From Candidatus Bathyarchaeota archaeon (lineage in GTDB: Archaea; Thermoproteota; Bathyarchaeia; TCS64): a stretch of DNA of 5,733 nt. Below are positions 4,384-5,733 of this stretch, piece after piece. The stretch lies in assembly GCA_016934355.1 (NCBI GenBank), contig JAFGTA010000134.1:1-5733 (forward strand). The letters run 5' to 3'. Every line of letters begins with the position of its first letter. Positions within the stretch are counted from its first letter, which is position 1. Both the position numbers and the translations under genes were made by a program. Below the pieces are notes generated by a model. That model saw only the letters and a list, made by a program, of their open reading frames with translations, was not told the DNA's origin and searched no databases.

Positions 4384-5052
4384 ATGGCTGTGAAGCGCGG
4401 AATACTGGCTGTGGTGTCCCACCCGGACGACGAGACCTTCGGATGCGGAGGCACCCTCGCGGCGCACGCATCAATGGGCGTTCCGGCGGATGTTCTCTGC
4501 CTGACGTGCAACCCGGCTGAGAGGCGAGGGGAGATACTGTCAGCTGTCGAGGCGCTGGGGTTGGATGAGCCTACTGTGTTCGACGACCTCGACGTCGGTG
4601 ACGGCTCCGAGTACATCAGGCGCATATCGGATTTTATCGTCACCAAGAAGCCGCGGGTAGTCATAACGCATCTGCCTTTCGACTACCACAGGGAGCACCG
4701 TCTGACATATGAGGCGGTGAAGGAGGCTGTCGAGTGGGCGGCGCACACCACTATGTACGAGGAGCCTTGCCTCGTTGAGAGACTCCTATTGATGGAGGTA
4801 AACACGCTGATACCGTCGCCCCACGTGCTGGTGGACGTCTCGGAGTCCATAGAGAGGAAGATGGACGCGGTGGACAGGTACACGACGCAGCTTGCCAAGT
4901 TCAGTTGGGGCTACTACCAGAGCCTCAGCCTGAAAAAGGCGGAGCTGAGGGGGGTGCAGGCTAGGTGCAGGTACGCCGAGGCTTATCTGGAGGACCCTGT
5001 GCCGTCTAACTCGCCTTTCTACGAGGCGGCGGCGACGAAGAGCCTCGTCTGA
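4384..5052 (+). CDS. PIG-L/LmbE family zinc-dependent N-acetylglucosaminyl-type deacetylase
   Basis: This 222-residue protein belongs to the family of metal-dependent deacetylases that act on N-acetylglucosamine-type conjugates, including bacillithiol and mycothiol precursors and chitobiose derivatives. The first zinc motif is H13-P14-D15-D16-E17 after a hydrophobic strand (I-L-A-V-V-S). The second is T95-H96 with F-D100-Y-H102-R-E-H105. H13, D16 and H105 would be the metal ligands and D15 the general base. C21-G-G-T-L also fits the family. Length is normal. It probably acts in the cytoplasm, as no signal peptide or membrane segment is visible. No ribosome binding site precedes the ATG, and the TATA-like box 27 bases upstream suggests a leaderless mRNA. 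It diverges from the oxidoreductase operon and is followed after 57 bases by an amidohydrolase. No glycosyltransferase or thiol-pathway gene is in view, so the substrate is unknown. Confidence 0.9.
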   Translation: MAVKRGILAVVSHPDDETFGCGGTLAAHASMGVPADVLCLTCNPAERRGEILSAVEALGLDEPTVFDDLDVGDGSEYIRRISDFIVTKKPRVVITHLPFDYHREHRLTYEAVKEAVEWAAHTTMYEEPCLVERLLLMEVNTLIPSPHVLVDVSESIERKMDAVDRYTTQLAKFSWGYYQSLSLKKAELRGVQARCRYAEAYLEDPVPSNSPFYEAAATKSLV

Positions 5053-5063
5053 CTCGGCAAAGT

Positions 5064-5101
5064 CCTTTTACCTTTCCGCGGGTCTCTGGTTTACCCAAGG
5101 T
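5064..5101 (+). promoter_or_regulatory. Possible promoter and weak ribosome binding site of the amidohydrolase
   Basis: CCTTTTACC at 5064-5072 resembles the CCTTTAACC of the upstream deacetylase promoter and would place transcription start near 5093. AAGGT at 5097-5101 could serve as a weak ribosome binding site 8 bases before the ATG. The T-rich stretch might equally contribute to termination of the deacetylase transcript, and the gene could also be read from the upstream promoter. Confidence 0.3.
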
Positions 5102-5109
5102 AACATTAC

Positions 5110-5733
5110 ATGAATCTGTACGGTCTCAAGGTCATCGACTTCCACAGCCACTTCCCTATCCAGAGGAGGGGTGGCAACACTTGGAGGCAGAGACTCGTCG
5201 ACCAGTTTGGTGAGGAGCGGGCGCAGGTGATATTGGAGAACTCGCAGCGGTACAGGGGCGAGTGGCGTAGGATGTGGGGTTTCGACCCGCCAGAAGAGGA
5301 GGTGCATAGCGAGGAGGTGCAGGCGGACAGGTGGGCCGCCGACCTTGAGTCCAAGGGGCTGGAACGGGTGAACTTCGTCACGGGAGGCGGCAACGACAAG
5401 CTCGCAGAGATCGTGGCGACGCACCCCGACAGGTTCACGGGGTTTGCACACCACGACCCGTTCAGCGAAGGCGCGCCGCAGGAGCTTGAGAGAGCCGTCA
5501 AGGAGCTTGGGCTCAGGGGGTACAAGATGATCGCGTCCAGCCAGACCCGGCCCGTGGACGACAAGGCGCTTTACCCGCTGTGGGAGGAGGCCGAAAGGCT
5601 GAAAGTCCCCGTACTAATGCACTTCGGGGTGCTCGGCGGAGGCGGCGGACCCCCGCGTGACCTCAGGAACATGAACCCGTTGACGCTCTGGGAGGCGGCG
5701 AGCAGCTTCCCTACGCTTAGCTTCGTGGTGCCC
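5110..5733 (+). CDS. Amidohydrolase-2 family metal-dependent hydrolase or decarboxylase, N-terminal part
   Basis: The first 208 residues are present; the gene continues past the right edge. The strand I9-D-F-H12-S-H14 is the H-x-H metal site of the amidohydrolase superfamily. Further superfamily-like elements are A113-H114-H115-D-P, G137-Y138-K139-M (the end of a barrel strand) and P-V-L-M-H171-F-G, where H171 is a likely metal ligand. A charged helical segment lies between about residues 24 and 72 before the barrel resumes with L-E-R-V-N-F-V-T-G-G-G-N-D. The family (PF04909 type) includes hydrolases and non-oxidative decarboxylases such as ACMSD and resorcylate decarboxylases; the choice cannot be made here, and the C-terminal catalytic Asp lies outside. 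ATG 5110 follows an in-frame TAA at 5101-5103, which fixes it as the earliest ATG. No signal peptide is seen. Confidence 0.87.
   Translation, partial: MNLYGLKVIDFHSHFPIQRRGGNTWRQRLVDQFGEERAQVILENSQRYRGEWRRMWGFDPPEEEVHSEEVQADRWAADLESKGLERVNFVTGGGNDKLAEIVATHPDRFTGFAHHDPFSEGAPQELERAVKELGLRGYKMIASSQTRPVDDKALYPLWEEAERLKVPVLMHFGVLGGGGGPPRDLRNMNPLTLWEAASSFPTLSFVVP

Noticed and set aside
3937..4467. A 176-codon minus-strand open frame across the divergent promoter
   Set aside because: It would run through the promoter region, the deacetylase start and the gamma gene in the wrong frame. Its translation is Arg/His-rich and unlike any family.
5068..5564. Minus-strand open frames of 128 and 152 codons opposite the amidohydrolase
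   Set aside because: They lie antisense to the H-x-H metal-site protein, have low-complexity translations and lack a promoter or ribosome binding site.

Overview
This looks like a piece of an archaeal genome. The protein-level evidence is a prepilin with the archaeal K-A-V-S-P-V-I signal, an archaeal-type secretion ATPase and a four-subunit 2-oxoacid:ferredoxin oxidoreductase. The promoter-level evidence is TATA-like boxes, GGAGG or GAGGTGAT ribosome binding sites inside operons, and at least one apparently leaderless transcript. A TACK-group lineage such as Bathyarchaeia seems likely from the style of the proteins, but that is an impression and not shown by the sequence. Coding DNA is GC-rich and the largest intergenic gap is strongly AT-rich.

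From the left edge, read on the minus strand, the window holds the first 223 codons of a type II/IV secretion ATPase (669 to 1) and, 46 bases upstream, a small type IV prepilin (1219 to 716). These form a pilus or adhesion locus. The 234-base gap at 1220-1453 carries the pilin promoter, a hairpin that pairs with the pilin ribosome binding site, upstream repeats and T-tracts that could end the neighbouring transcript.

Next, also on the minus strand, is a tightly packed four-gene operon, gamma-delta-alpha-beta (4286 to 1454), encoding a 2-oxoacid:ferredoxin oxidoreductase. The genes overlap or abut and are probably translationally coupled. Gamma and the TPP-binding core (alpha plus beta) oxidise and decarboxylate a 2-oxoacid to an acyl-CoA. 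Electrons leave through the beta-subunit cluster and the two [4Fe-4S] clusters of delta to ferredoxin. The alpha gene appears to start at an ATA codon.

An 85-97 base divergent promoter region separates this operon from plus-strand genes: a PIG-L/LmbE-type deacetylase (4384-5052, probably leaderless) and the first 208 codons of an amidohydrolase-2 family metal-dependent hydrolase or decarboxylase (5110 to the right edge). A dyad lies exactly between the two divergent TATA-like boxes.

No mobile element, CRISPR array, tRNA or rRNA was seen, and I do not find a wholly new multi-gene system. The points most worth checking are the ATA start, the hairpin at the pilin ribosome binding site, the divergent dyad and the unusual substrate-loop sequences of the oxidoreductase.
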